DNA of 64,000 nucleotides from Thysanoteuthis rhombus. Lineage: Eukaryota; Mollusca; Cephalopoda; Oegopsida; Thysanoteuthidae. Shown here in pieces: positions 10,612 through 20,897 of this stretch; position 1 is the stretch's first letter; each line of letters begins with the position of its first letter. The stretch is from the NCBI GenBank assembly GCA_963457665.1, contig OY735227.1:45274459-45338458 (forward strand), in the 5' to 3' direction. The notes under the pieces are model-generated. The model was not told the origin of the DNA, searched no databases, and was given only the letters and a program-made list of their open reading frames with translations. A program made the position numbers and the translations under genes.

Positions 10612-10683
10612 GTTTCATTTGTTGTTTATTCCTGTGAACTCTTTATGGAGCAATGAACCACATCGACTTTGCTGCAATTTTAG
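10612..10683 (+). repeat. F1 repeat, 5' part
   Basis: TTATTCCTGTGAACTCTTTA, TGGAGC and CTGCAATTTTAGTCAAAT match the start of F1. The minisatellite begins exactly at TCAAATGAGAG, and the rest of F1 resumes at 10908. Confidence 0.6.
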
Positions 10684-10910
10684 TCAAATGAGAGAGAGAG
10701 AGATAAAGAGAAGTCAAATGAGAGAGAGAGAGGTAAAGAGAAGTCAAATGAGAGAGAGAGAGAGAGAGACAAAGAAGTCAAATGAGAGAGAGAGAGATAA
10801 AGAGAAGTCAAACGAGAGAGAGAGAGATAAAGAGAAGTCAAATGAGAGAGAGAGATAAAGAGAAGTCAAACGAGAGAGAGATATAAAGAGAAATCAAACG
10901 AGAGAGAGAG
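10684..10910 (+). repeat. minisatellite (TCAAATGAGAGAG..), array 1
   Basis: Eight imperfect units of about 24-32 bp each begin TCAAA(T/C)GAGAG and end in TAAAGAGAAG or CAAAGAAG. Length varies because the inner GA run changes. It interrupts an F1 repeat. A reading frame through it gives only low-complexity Arg/Glu/Lys/Ser repeats. Confidence 0.9.
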
Positions 10911-11165
10911 TAGGTTTTTTATTGGTTGTTGTAGCTAGCACCATACCTAACCCTGTTCTTTTACCTCAGCTAAGAAACTGCCTTACAGGGCTAAAAGGTG
11001 CCAACTGCCCTGCTATTTACCTATAACTGGATAGAGAAGTAGATTCATGCCTTTCCCAAAAGCATTAATACAATGTGAATGTAAACAGTCTTGGTCCAAC
11101 GATTCATTTTATCTATGCCATTAACTTTAATGTCACTTCACACTTCTAGTCTCATTTTGGAGTTT
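10908..11165 (+). repeat. F1 repeat, 3' part
   Basis: TAGGTTTTTTATTGG, AGCACCATACCTAACCC, the CTTACAGGGCTAAAAGG block, CCAACTGCCCTGCTATTTAC, GTAGATTCATGCCTTTCCC and AGTCTTGGTCCAACGATTC match the second half of the F1 copies at 3050-3290 and 48410-48620. Confidence 0.65.
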
Positions 11166-11221
11166 AGAAAAAAAAATATGTTTGCCTTTCTGTAGATAAA
11201 AGCTTTATTTGAATGGTCAAA

Positions 11222-11562
11222 AGGAGAGAGACAGAGAAATCAAACGAGAGAGAGAGATGAAGGGAAATCAAATGAGAGAGAGAGATGAAGGGAAATCAAA
11301 TGAGAGAGAGAGACAAAGAGAAATCAAATGAGAGAGAGAGAGAGACAAAGAGAAATCAAATGAGAGAGAGAGACAAAGAGAAATCAAATGAGAGAGAGAG
11401 ACAAAGAGAAATCAAATGAGAGAGAGAGAGACAAACAAGTCAAATGAGAGAGAGAGAGACAAAGAGAAATCAAATGAGAGAGAGAGAGAGAGAGACAAAG
11501 AAGTCAAATGAGAGAGAGAGAGACAAAGAAGTTAAATGAGAGAGAGAGAAGTCAAACAAGAG
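11222..11562 (+). repeat. minisatellite (ATCAAATGAGAGAG..), array 2
   Basis: About twelve units share the start (A/G)TCAAATGAGAGAG with array 1, most with the spacer ACAAAGAGAA or ATGAAGGGAA. It lies just after the F1 3' part, so F1 sequence is flanked by two arrays of the same unit. Confidence 0.9.
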
Positions 11563-12655
11563 ATGAAGTTGCCTCATTTCAAATCATTTGAATCAAACGA
11601 TTTTAGATCATCTGACTATTCCCAACATTGTTGGTTGTACACCCCATCCTCAGCACTCAAAGTGATAAAATGAACAAATTCCGCCTTCCATGTCCTCATA
11701 TTTCAAAGGCTTCTTATCAGTCATTTTATAAATGCATTCTATGGTCAAAGCCCCATCAGCATGATGTGTACTTAATTAGTGAGGGAATGAATCTAAATGA
11801 CTGTCTTGTTGAAATGAAATCGAAATTAGAAGAAAATGTTGAATTTAGTTTTTGTAATTTTAAAAGGATTTAAAAAATCGATATTATTCGGAAGAAAAAA
11901 AAGAAAAAAGAAAGAAAGGGAAATATAAATGACTAGTTCAAACAATTATTCACTCTACATCCAAGCAGCAAATTGGTGGCCTAATAGATATGTCATTTAC
12001 CTGCCTAACTCAAGATTGGATGATCAAATACATGGTATTTCCACAGTTCTGGAATTTTTAGAAGCCAAATTGCTGGAAATCAGACTTCTTAGAAAAGACA
12101 AAAAATAAACTTCATTCAAATTGGTCAATCTTAACAGCTGTCAAATAATGTTTTTTTGAGAGAAAAAAATTTTAACATTAAAAAAAATAAATAAATTTAA
12201 AAAAATCACCTTAGCAAAAAAATCCAACTTGAGAAAGAGTAAACAGATAATTATTTAGATTTGATATATATTTACGGATATCAAGATTGTAGATTTCCTG
12301 AGGAGAGAGATTGATTTAATTGCTTTTTTTTTCAAATAATAGATAAATGAATCTCCTCAGGGGAGAAGAATAACAAATCTTCAGCAACAATTTTATTTCA
12401 TCATGGATCAGAACTTTCTGTAAAACTGAAATTACACTCAGTAATTATTCCGGGAGATTTGATTTCCTAGAGCAGACGTTTTTCTTGTTTGGAGCAAATT
12501 TATTTTCCGCGAATAATTAGACAATTCTATGTTTTGTTTTGTTTTGTTTTATTTTTAATTAGATTTCTTATGTAAATAATGTCTATTCAAAATGTTATTA
12601 TTCTAGTATGGTAAAAAAAATTGTATTGATCAGAGTTAAATTTCTGTCAATGAAG
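11563..12655. other. unassigned AT-rich sequence
   Basis: No coding signal or known family. A small hairpin, CCTGAGGAGA at 12298 against TCTCCTCAGG at 12351, encloses about 45 bases. A TTTTG run lies at 12530-12550. Confidence 0.45.
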
Positions 12656-13910
12656 TTTGAAAGACGTATATATATTTGGTCAGATCTGTTCGACTGTCCA
12701 CACAATATCTCCTAAAGTAGAAAATGGATTCCAAATGAAATTCTGCTCAAGGGTGATAAAGGGGTAGTATAATTTAAGAGCACATCCAGGATGGAGAGAT
12801 ATTTTTCTGTTTTTTTTGAAAATTACATTAATGGACATGCTCATGACTGTCCACGTGTCTCCAGAAGTTCTCAATGAATTTCAATAAAATTCTGTGAAGG
12901 AATGGATAATAGAACATCATATTTTGAAGCAGATCCATGCACAATTAGATATCACAAGTCATAGTTATATGCCCAAACCACACTACATCACCTAATTTTC
13001 TAGTCTCTCCTCAGGATATCTCCAAGAGAGGTAAATGAACCCTGATCGGATTTTGTAGAAGGGTGGATAATAGGCTACAGAAGAACTAATTGATTTTTGG
13101 AGAGGATCCAAGCACACCTCTGTAAATGAAGTTGGAAGAGGTATATATATTCACTCATGCCTATCAGTCCACACAATATCTCCAAAAGTTTGGAATGAAT
13201 TTCAATGAAATTTTCTGGAAGGCAGGGCTATGGGGTAAGACAGAATTGGTCAAATGTTTGGGTGGATCCAGGAATTTTCTTCAAAAGAGAAACATTTTTC
13301 CATTTTTTTTTTCCTACAAATGTATTCATTTATATTTTTCCATGCAAAAGTTCTCAATGGATTTCAATGGCATTTATAAGAAAGGTAGGCAATAGACTAA
13401 TAAAGAATGGATAAAATCTTGGATCAAAGAAGTTTTTTTGATATTTTTCACTTTTTCAATATAATTAGGATTAAGTCATGTTTGTCTGTCCGAACATTAT
13501 CCCCAATAGTTCTCCATGATATTTCAATGATATTTTATGGAACAGTGGGCCATGGGCTAAGGAAGAAACGATTAAACTTTATGGCAAATCGAGGAAATTT
13601 TTTCTAAATTGAGAGATATTTTTTCAATCTTCTCATATTTGCATTCCTTTCACTCATGTTTGTCCATTAGTCCAAACAACATTGACAAGAGCTCTCAATG
13701 AATTCTGATGACATTTTGTGAAAGGGTAGACCATAAGCTCAGGAAGTCTTGAATAAAATTTGGGAAGGATCCAGGATTTTTTTCTGCAATTGAGAGATAT
13801 TTCCCATGAGTCAGTAGTCCGAAATATTGAAATCAAAACTTTTACAGTTACCTCCCCTATGAATTGATTTTCATTTAGTTTTTAATTAGTTTATATCTCT
13901 CCGCAGAGCA
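12656..13910 (-). mobile_element. M3 pearl-like element with about seven internal units
   Basis: Seven diverged units repeat every 150-185 bp, anchored near 12703, 12853, 13015, 13177, 13340, 13495 and 13679. The shared core is AATATCTCCAAAAGTTCT, CAATGAATTTCAATGAAATT, TTGTGGAAGGG, GG(G/A)CTA..GAAGAATT, GGATCCAGGA and GAGAGATATTTTTC. Reversed, the core matches the M3 units at 9.3 and 37.3 kb. The right edge (TTACCTCCCCTATGAATTGA..TCTCCGCAGAG) is the reversed M3 left end. No coding potential is apparent. The end near 12656 is uncertain. Confidence 0.75.
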
Positions 13911-13995
13911 CTTTCTGGTCTTTTTTTAAATTTTCCCCAGATTTAAATCACGATTCATTTACTCAGACCAAATTGTAAATAATATTTGAATGACA

Positions 13996-14338
13996 CAGTG
14001 GGGGTGATCAATTGAAATTTTGGAGAAGTGGTGATCAATGAATAAGTTATTTCTCTCGTCTTTTGCTGGGCAGTGATCACTAAAAAATTAGCAAAAAACA
14101 AAACAAACGTGACACAAACTAAGGGTTCAGTTTAGCATAAACTTTCATTGCAAAAACCTATTTATTCAAAAAACAACAGAGCATTTTTTTTTGACATTAT
14201 TAAGAAGTAAATGTTTGAATTTTCAGCCCTCTATCTCCATTGGTGTGACCTGTACATGTAATGCTTACACAAACAGCCAGTCGGACTAAAACTGAAGAAA
14301 TCTATTTAGACAGTTTTTTGATTAACTGTTTCTAATAT
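13996..14338 (+). mobile_element. M1 element, nearly complete
   Basis: It starts with GGGGGTGATCAATTGAAATT, continues through GGGCAGTGATCACTAAAAAA, TCAGTTTAGCATAAACTT and AGCCCTCTATCTCCATTGGT, and ends GATTAACTGTTTCTAATATT. The outermost 5' tip is missing. Confidence 0.75.
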
Positions 14339-14700
14339 TAAAAACAAATACTTTCCTAAAATCCAAAAATCACCCCGAGGAAAACTAAAGTAACTTCAGC
14401 TTATTTTGACACCAGGCCAAACTTGGGCAGATCATTTTTGTTTGTTTATGACTGACAGACTACAATGCTACCCAAGTTTCAAATAACAATATTCAAAATC
14501 CTGCAAACAAGCACTACATTGGGGTGATGATTAAGTAACACTAACAGCAATCTTTTTGCTTTCATGCACATGAACTTATGGAGGTGTTAAATCAGCATAA
14601 AAAAGAGGTTCTATAAGTTACACAAATGCTCTAATAAGTATGATTAAACAACATATTCATCAGATATTTATGTAATAATGGAATTAAAACCGTTAATTTG
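14339..14700. other. unassigned sequence
   Basis: No recognisable repeat or gene. It forms the left border of the CpG-retaining segment. Confidence 0.4.
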
Positions 14701-15336
14701 TCATTCATCAGATTGTGCATCACCAACTTGTCACGGTACAGCGGAAACGATGCATTCGACGTGTCATGACGTTTTAATAAATAACACAAAAGACACGTGT
14801 GTGGTTAATTCCATTAGCTAAGTGTAAATTTCTCATTAACACATTGTTTATGTATATCAAAGCAAAGATTACCGGTAATACTGACTAACAAACAAAGATA
14901 AATAAAGAATGGTTCGAACTAAAATCTAAAATTTTCCGTTCACCCTTTCTGTGAGATGAAAATTATTTTTAACAAGTTCAGTTAATGCAGTTAAAAGTTT
15001 GAAATCGAGTGTTGCCTAGAGATGAGTTGGTCGTGCCATAACGGATTTCATTGAATGTATGGCCTTGTGCCAAACAAAGAGGGGTTTATTACCTAAAAGG
15101 CTATATTTCATAACGTAGTCAGCTTTTTCAACAAAAAGGGACACCTGCTTCGACTCTCTTCTCTTGTTCATTAAAGATAATTTCACAAATAAAAATAAGA
15201 ATGAGTATAATAGAAAATGAGGAATTTTTCCAAGATAGAAAACTCTATTATAAATCAAATCCTTTAACGTAATTCGGGCCACGTAATTAAGTTAATTCTG
15301 GTACCATCAGTAGTTAATTGTTTTCCAAAATTCCAA

Positions 15337-15470
15337 GTGTCATTTTTGCCACCAGCTGATAATGATACCTCACACATTATTCAGTGGATTCACACAACGT
15401 CTTGAAAATAAATTACTGACTCCGTAAAGTTCGTAGGTATTATTTTGTTTCGTTTCATAATTCAAGAAAA
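15337..15470 (+). repeat. diverged direct duplication, left copy
   Basis: Blocks AGTGTCATTTTTGCCACCAG, CTGATAATGATAC, CCGTAAAGTTCGTAGGTATT, TTGTTTCGTTTCATAATTCA and AGAAAAGATT pair in order with the copy at 16112-16250. Spacing is about 780 bases. Confidence 0.65.
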
Positions 15471-16111
15471 GATTGGAGGGCTAACAGGAGATTGGTTATT
15501 TGAAAATTAAACAAAAATGTCGTTTCAAGTCATTTATTATCCCTTCTTTTTTGATTACACATGATCATGAAATACGTCCCTAATCTGTTTCTCTCTCGCA
15601 ACTGACGATTAAAAAGGATCAAGGGCAGGTTTAGATTGTAACAATCGTAATAAGTACTAAGATTCCCCTATTTTCATACCATAAGTAACAGCTAATGAAT
15701 CTAGGACCGTTTAAAAGGTGAAATTGTCAGGTAACAAAATCTAAAGATACTGATAATGCGATCAATCGATAAAGAAAATTCAGGTGCAACAATTTTGTCA
15801 ATTTGGCTGAGGAGACGATCCTAATCAAAACATGAAAACAAAAAGGAAATCATCAACCAGCTTTTCAACGAAGACAATTATGGAGAAAGAAGGCGACCAT
15901 GGCATGAAATTTGATCTCCCTGGAATGTGATTAATCTTAGTTAAACGACAACGTTTAGGTAAATCATTGTAAGAAGGGGTCATTTCGTGTCAATTCCTCC
16001 CCATTGATTTGGCGATGATTTCAATTATTTCATTTGTTATGATTATTGTTTTTTCTTTTTATATTTGTCAATCCAAAGGTTCATTGAAAGGCGCCGCTAA
16101 AAACATTTTGA

Positions 16112-16250
16112 AGCGTCACTTTTTGCCTCCAGCTGATTAAGATACATACAACATTTTTTTTTTTAAATAAAAAGAAATAACTACATACTGAGTATATCAA
16201 CTCGGTAAGTTTGAAGGTATTTGTTTTGTTTGTTTCTTAATTCAAGAAAA
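16112..16250 (+). repeat. diverged direct duplication, right copy
   Basis: GCGTCACTTTTTGCCTCCAG, CTGATTAAGATAC, CGGTAAGTTTGAAGGTATTT, TTTTGTTTGTTTCTTAATTC and AAGAAAACGT match the left copy at 15337-15470. Both flanks look weakly related as well, so the duplication may once have been longer. Old tandem duplication and paired terminal repeats of an element are both possible. Confidence 0.65.
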
Positions 16251-16994
16251 CGTCAGGGTTTTTTTTTATAACTTTGACAATCTCCTGGAGAGATTGAGGA
16301 AAAGTTGTAAACAATTGACCGATTTTTTTCGACTCCAACCATTAAATGGTTAAACCAATTTCTACCATTCAATCATAATAAAATAATTATTAAGAAAAAC
16401 AAAAATATCTCCTTTCAGTAGCTTATTCAACTACGGAATTTAAGATAACAGCGGCTTTTTCAACCTGTTGCTGACTCGTTTTGTTTTCATCTTTTTTTTT
16501 CTTTTAATATAATCAATCCATAGCAGCAAGTGGTGTTTGACACTGTACACGTGATAAAATATATGTAAACATGTTTTAAACGAATACAAAAAAGTTTTGT
16601 TTTTTTTGTATCATAAAATTACAAGTGAAAACTTGGAAAAATCGAACTTTAGACTTACCTTATTAAATATTTCAATTATTATCAAGTCTGGTCCTCCTTC
16701 AAATAACTCCAGGAAAGAATTTGGGAAGCAACATTAGAAGAATTCTTTTTCTCTTTCCTTTCGACTTAGTGGCTTCCGGTATCCAGGCGACATGTGGTGA
16801 AAAAGGATATGTTTGCATAATGTATGGAACACCACCTATGATATAAACTATTCTTTTTTTTTTTTATTTGATGGTTAAACAAGGTAAACTGTTATTACAG
16901 ATGGGACGCAAGATTAGGCTATCGATCAATGCAATTAGTACCCTATTCGCAGTATATACCAATTCCGCGCATTCATTGTATTAGCAGCGCGAAA

Positions 16995-17110
16995 ATTCAA
17001 GATTTAGAGCTATTTTTAGTGCTATTTTTCTTCAATTTCTGCCTATTTTTAGCTATTTTCTAGCTATTTAATGCGAATTTAGTCATCTTTAGCTATTAAA
17101 AACCTCTATG
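16995..17110 (+). repeat. AGCTATTTT-rich degenerate repeat
   Basis: AGCTATTTTT or GCTATTTTTA recurs about six times (near 17008, 17021, 17046, 17052, 17063 and 17092), with related forms such as TAGCTATTAAAA. One more AGCTATTTAA is at 17373 in the neighbouring fold-back loop, which hints that both belong to one element. Confidence 0.5.
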
Positions 17111-17300
17111 AAAAGACTAACATTGTTCTTTATAGTTCGTTTAGCATTTTTTGGCGCTTTTTAGAGGTTGATTCAGCGCGGAAGATGTTTTGACGTAGCA
17201 ATACTGCACGTGCGATCGTTTCATAAGTAAGTATTGTAACTAACTTGACACACGACAAGACGGAGGAATTCACAAGTTGAGGTATGATGTCTGGAATGGT

Positions 17301-17502
17301 GGTCCCGATTGTAAAGTTTTACACCTTCTCGCACACGGATGTTAAAAACGGCGTACAAATAGATACAATTTAGCTATTTAATTTATTTAAGGAGATAATA
17401 TTTGATTTATTTATTTACATTGATTCTCATATTTCTTCTTTTTTTTTTTTATCTATGTGCCGTTTTTAACATTGGGTTTGTGACACTTTACAATCGGGAC
17501 TA
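17301..17502. mobile_element. fold-back element with long inverted arms
   Basis: The left arm starts GGTCCCGATTGTAAAGT and later has GTTAAAAACGGC and AAATAGATA (to 17365). The right arm (17451-17502) is its reverse complement: ATCTATGTGCCGTTTTTAAC, then ACACTTTACAATCGGGACTA. The loop is about 85 bp of AT-rich DNA. The arms are well conserved and retain CpG, so this is younger than most repeats in the window. No target duplication was resolved. Confidence 0.75.
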
Positions 17503-17528
17503 CCTTACATACATAGAGACCAAGTTAA

Positions 17529-17642
17529 GTAGTGCGGTCCCCAAAAAGTGCTCCCACTCGTGCTTCAACATTATCAACATTCCAGTTGCACTATGTTAGG
17601 AATTGGGTAGGGTCGTAGTGGGGTAGGAGGGACCACACTTCT
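17529..17642. mobile_element. possible small inverted-repeat element
   Basis: AGTGCGGTCCCC near 17532 faces GGGACCACACTT near 17630, its near reverse complement, with CCCACT and AGTGGGG as an inner pair. The length is about 110 bp. It could be a tiny MITE or the outer edge of the fold-back element just upstream. Confidence 0.4.
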
Positions 17643-17699
17643 AATTTAATATTATGCAAACGTTGCAGATCTTATCAATGAAGTAAACTGATTGCTCAT

Positions 17700-18145
17700 C
17701 CAGTTACAGTTTAATTCTATTTTGCACCTCCAATTTTGGGAACATTTTCTGCACGATTAGAAAAAGGACGTATGATGGAAAAAAAAATTTCATGTGTGTC
17801 TTTGTTTGTGTGTTCCAGGGCTCCTGACCATACCATTTTGTCAACAGACTTGAAATTTGGCTACAGTACTCTTCTAGACCCCTTCTAAAATTGTTCTTTA
17901 ATTCTTTGAAAAGAAGAATTTTATCAACTTTACTGGACCTTGTTTTGAGAGATAGCATCTAGATTCTCCAGAATCTTGATTGTTCAAGATGTTTTTTCTT
18001 TTGTTCTAATTTAGATGTTCTCCAATGGAAAAAGCCAGAGAAGTCATAAATAGAATTTGGTCTAACCGTATTCATTCTTTGATTGAATTTCTTATCATGA
18101 CTTCAAAATTTTACACAATGGTAGTTCAATTATTGATTGTGGTAG
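17700..18145 (+). mobile_element. M4 element (M2-like middle), copy 1
   Basis: Pairs with 59812-60203. Shared blocks are GTTCCAGGGCTCCTGACCAT, ACAGACTTGAAATTTGGC, AGTACTC..AGACCCCTTCTAA, TTCTCCAGAAT, a TCTAATTTAGATGTTCTCC-like segment, AGTCATAAATAGAATT and GTTCAATTATTGATTGTG. The middle resembles M2 (TGGTCA, GACTTGAAAATT), but the ends differ, so I treat it as a separate family. Confidence 0.65.
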
Positions 18146-18436
18146 CAAGTTGATTTTTCTTTTTTTCTTTTCCTTTTATCTCTGGTTCAATATGATTGAG
18201 ACAAGGGCTAACATGAGTCAAAGGTATAACAAGGGGTTCAAATGCCCAGGGGCAATAAGGACGCTTGGGTGCACAGATTAATTATCTACACATTTAAATT
18301 TACTCATGGATGCCATGATAACATAAAAAATTGGAAATGACATAAAGTAATATAATCAACTTAAAATTAAATGAACTGATTATATAAATAATTGTACATT
18401 GAAAATTAAATTACACAGATGAAATTTAAATAAAAC

Positions 18437-18816
18437 AAATCTGGTTAGTCACTCAATAGAAACTGATGTCTTGGCAGCATATCTGTGCCGGGATGATCAA
18501 TTAAAAAATTGGAAATAGGGGTGATCAATGATTAAGTTATTTCTTTTACATTGTTGTGGCATTGACTGCTAAAAAGTCTTGATTTTCAAAAAAACAGGTA
18601 AACAAAAACTAAGGAATCCATTTACTATGAACTTACATTGCAAAATTCTCCACTAAAAACCTGTTTGGGGGGAAATTTTGAAAAAACAACGAAACAATTT
18701 TCTAGACATAGTAAGGAGGGAATTTTTAAGTTTTCAGCCCTATAGCTCCATTGGTGAAGCCTGTATGCATGATGCATATATGCCTAACAAGCTTAAAAAC
18801 TGAGATGGTTTCTAAT
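18437..18816 (+). mobile_element. M1 element, near full length
   Basis: It starts TCTGGTTAGTCACTCAATAG then AAACTGATG and keeps the GGATGATCAATTAAAAAATT, ATTGACTGCTAAAAAGTC and CCTATAGCTCCATTGGTGAA blocks. It ends GAGATGGTTTCTAATTACA. A short deletion removed part of the 3' side. Confidence 0.75.
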
Positions 18817-20235
18817 TACATTGATAAAATCACAAAGTTTGTATCTGTTCCTTTTTGATATCATTTAGAAGTCTTTTTTCTGAATGAATCTAATAACACT
18901 ATTCAGAAAAAGAAAAAAGATATAAGCCAATCATCATTGTTGATTCTGCTGATACAATTAATAAACCGAAACTTATTATGCAGGGACCATTTAGATGAAC
19001 ATTTTTATGCCTTGTGCCCATATCTGTGAGGGTTGAATTTTTGTATCATTCACTGATGTATAAATCCTGTTAGCCCCTGGTTAATAGAGGCTAAATTTGC
19101 CAAAAGTGGCTAGAATCACATAGATTTAGTTTCCAGGTAACTCATTATTAGACAACTGTATACGCTTGAAAAATTCACAAATAACTCCAAAAAGTAAATA
19201 TACAACATATTTATTTTTTATTAAGATAATATTGAAAATGGAAGCCACTGTGCAACTTGAAAAACGCACATATTGACTTTTTACTTAGAATCATAGTTTG
19301 GGAACTCTCTTCAAATAATGGTGACAAGATTTTTAAATTCACTGACTGCAAAAGGATAAAATTTCATTGGATAAACCTGGAGGCAGTTAAATAACTATAA
19401 TCTTTTATAACCAGTAATTATTTGATTGTGTCACTAGAACCAATATAATAATCCAACTATCACTACTTTTGACAAATTCATTCTTCTTATTAACTTTTGA
19501 CTCGACTTTCTTTTCTTAGTTCCATTGTTCTCTTCTGTAACTTTCAGATTGTTCTTACATTTTGGGGTTCTTTTTCATTTTCCCGACTCTCAGATTACTG
19601 AGTGTTTATTTGTTTGATGCCGATTGGTTGATTCTGAATTCTCCCCAAAACAAAGGCAGACAATTCAAGGATCTTTGTTTCATATTTTATTTTTACAAAA
19701 ACATAGGTTGTCTTTATTCTAAAAATTTGCGCGATGGGAGTATGTTTAAAATTCATGGAAAAAAAACATCTATTGTAAAATTTGTAAGAGTACTTTTTTA
19801 TTTACGATAAGATTTAGTATTTATTATATAGGTTGATTTATGAAGAGAAAGAAAGATTTTTCATGTACGATTGTATGTATGTGGACAAAGTTGAGGTAAA
19901 TCTATGCTGCTTTTGTTTTCTCTTGAAAATTACAGCAGAATTACCATATTTACTCATTCATAATGCAAGAAATCTAATATGAAAAATCAGAATCAAAATT
20001 GGGTGGATAACATTATACTTGAATGTAAAAAATGATATGTATGCATGCATTACTGGTTTTTAGTGGGTCACATTATATTCAGGATCATATTTTACACTAG
20101 TAAATAGAAAGACTAGTATAGTACCTATCAAAAATGATGAGATTATTTACATATGGATTGGCATTTCTGTCTAAACTGAGAGTATCTGTCTGTGTGCTCT
20201 ACCTAGGATCATAGTTTCACTCTCCTGCCTCTCCA
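18817..20235. other. unassigned AT-rich sequence
   Basis: No repeat family match and no coding signal. A plus-strand frame of 82 codons at 19562-19810 has no recognisable motif and is within chance length for AT-rich DNA. Confidence 0.4.
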
Positions 20236-20280
20236 GAGTTTGTATCTGTCCATTCATCAAAAAATGTTACAAATCTACAT

Positions 20281-20323
<43 letters not shown>

Positions 20324-20379
20324 TATATGTACATATGTACATATATCTTTATGTATATACATATATATATTTATTTTTT

Positions 20380-20432
<53 letters not shown>

Positions 20433-20450
20433 GAAGAAGAAGAAGAAATG
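20281..20450 (+). repeat. microsatellite cluster (TA)n, (ATT)n, (AGA)n
   Basis: About 19 AT/TA units at 20283-20320 are followed by mixed ATATGTAC repeats, then about 14 ATT units at 20388-20430, passing straight into AAGAAGAAGAAGAAG. A 113-codon frame across it is low-complexity and not a gene. Confidence 0.9.
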
Positions 20451-20593
20451 GATATATGATCCGTCAGAATGATTATAAATTGCATTATATCATTTTGGAA
20501 CTTTTATTTGAAATGATCTCCCATTATTACACAGCGAATGTATCATTTAGCCTTGACCTTGTGAATAGAATTGAAAATTAGAGAAAATCATGC

Positions 20594-20672
20594 TAGTACA
20601 GGAATTGAACCTGCAATCGATAGGGTTGCTGCTTCAACGCAACATTGCTTTTACGATTGAGTTAAACTGCCG
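20594..20672 (-). pseudogene. tRNA-like SINE head
   Basis: On the minus strand GCAGGTTCAATTCCTGT forms a perfect T arm with a 7-base loop and an exact B box (GGTTCAATTCC). Upstream, GCAGTTTAACTCAATCG is an A-box-like D arm, and GTTGC..GCAAC can form the anticodon stem with an oversized 9-base loop. The 3' side does not pair with GGCGGCA to close an acceptor stem. This is therefore a tRNA-derived SINE head or tRNA pseudogene, not a working tRNA. Confidence 0.65.
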
Positions 20673-20869
20673 CCAATAATATAAAGGCCCAAATGACTGT
20701 TCTCATTTTTGTTTATTCATGGTCTATATGTGCTCTAAAGCAGCCCCATTTTCTTCAATTATTTATTCTATTTATGTTGTCTTGGCCAAATGATACATTC
20801 ACCCTGTAATAATGGGGAATGGAGACTAAATGTGACCCGATCAGTACAATATACTTACTTTTAGCTTAC

Positions 20870-20897
20870 CATATATATATATATATATATATATATA
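20870..20897 (+). repeat. (TA)n microsatellite
   Basis: About 13 AT/TA units follow TTAGCTTACC. Confidence 0.9.

Larger units (their letters stand above)
14701..17640. other. CpG-retaining, repeat-poor segment
   Basis: By eye I count 18 CpG in 14701-15300 and 19 in 15301-16020, against 5 in 21001-21600 and 4 in 42001-42600. None of the dispersed families M1, M2, M3, LINE-A, S1 or F1 occurs here. The longest open frames (for example minus strand 15016-15282) show no recognisable domain. Low CpG decay means either little germline methylation (host regulatory or single-copy DNA) or recent arrival. It contains the duplicated segment and fold-back elements listed separately. Confidence 0.55.
20240..20830 (+). 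repeat. S3 composite repeat with microsatellites, copy 1
   Basis: Shared with 41850-42260: an AT run, a TTATTATTAAGAA run, GAAATGGATATATGAT, AATGATTATAAATTGC, a TTGACCTTGTGAATAGAA-like block, and TATAAAGGCCCAAATGACTG with TCTATATGTGCTCT. It contains a tRNA-like segment on the minus strand (20594-20672), absent or deleted in the other copy. Confidence 0.6.

Noticed and set aside
10619..10858. Repeat protein with Ser-Asn-Glu-Arg-Glu-Arg-Asp-Lys units
   Set aside because: The frame is only a translation of the GAGA minisatellite, and unit lengths are not kept in multiples of three.
10684..11562. CRISPR array
   Set aside because: Units are contiguous low-complexity purine repeats with no unique spacers, and the DNA is animal.
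20240..20581. 113-codon frame with Ile-Tyr and Leu runs as a membrane protein
   Set aside because: It translates (TA)n and (ATT)n microsatellites.
20594..20672. Functional tRNA gene
   Set aside because: The acceptor stem does not close, the anticodon loop is too large, and the segment lies inside a dispersed repeat.
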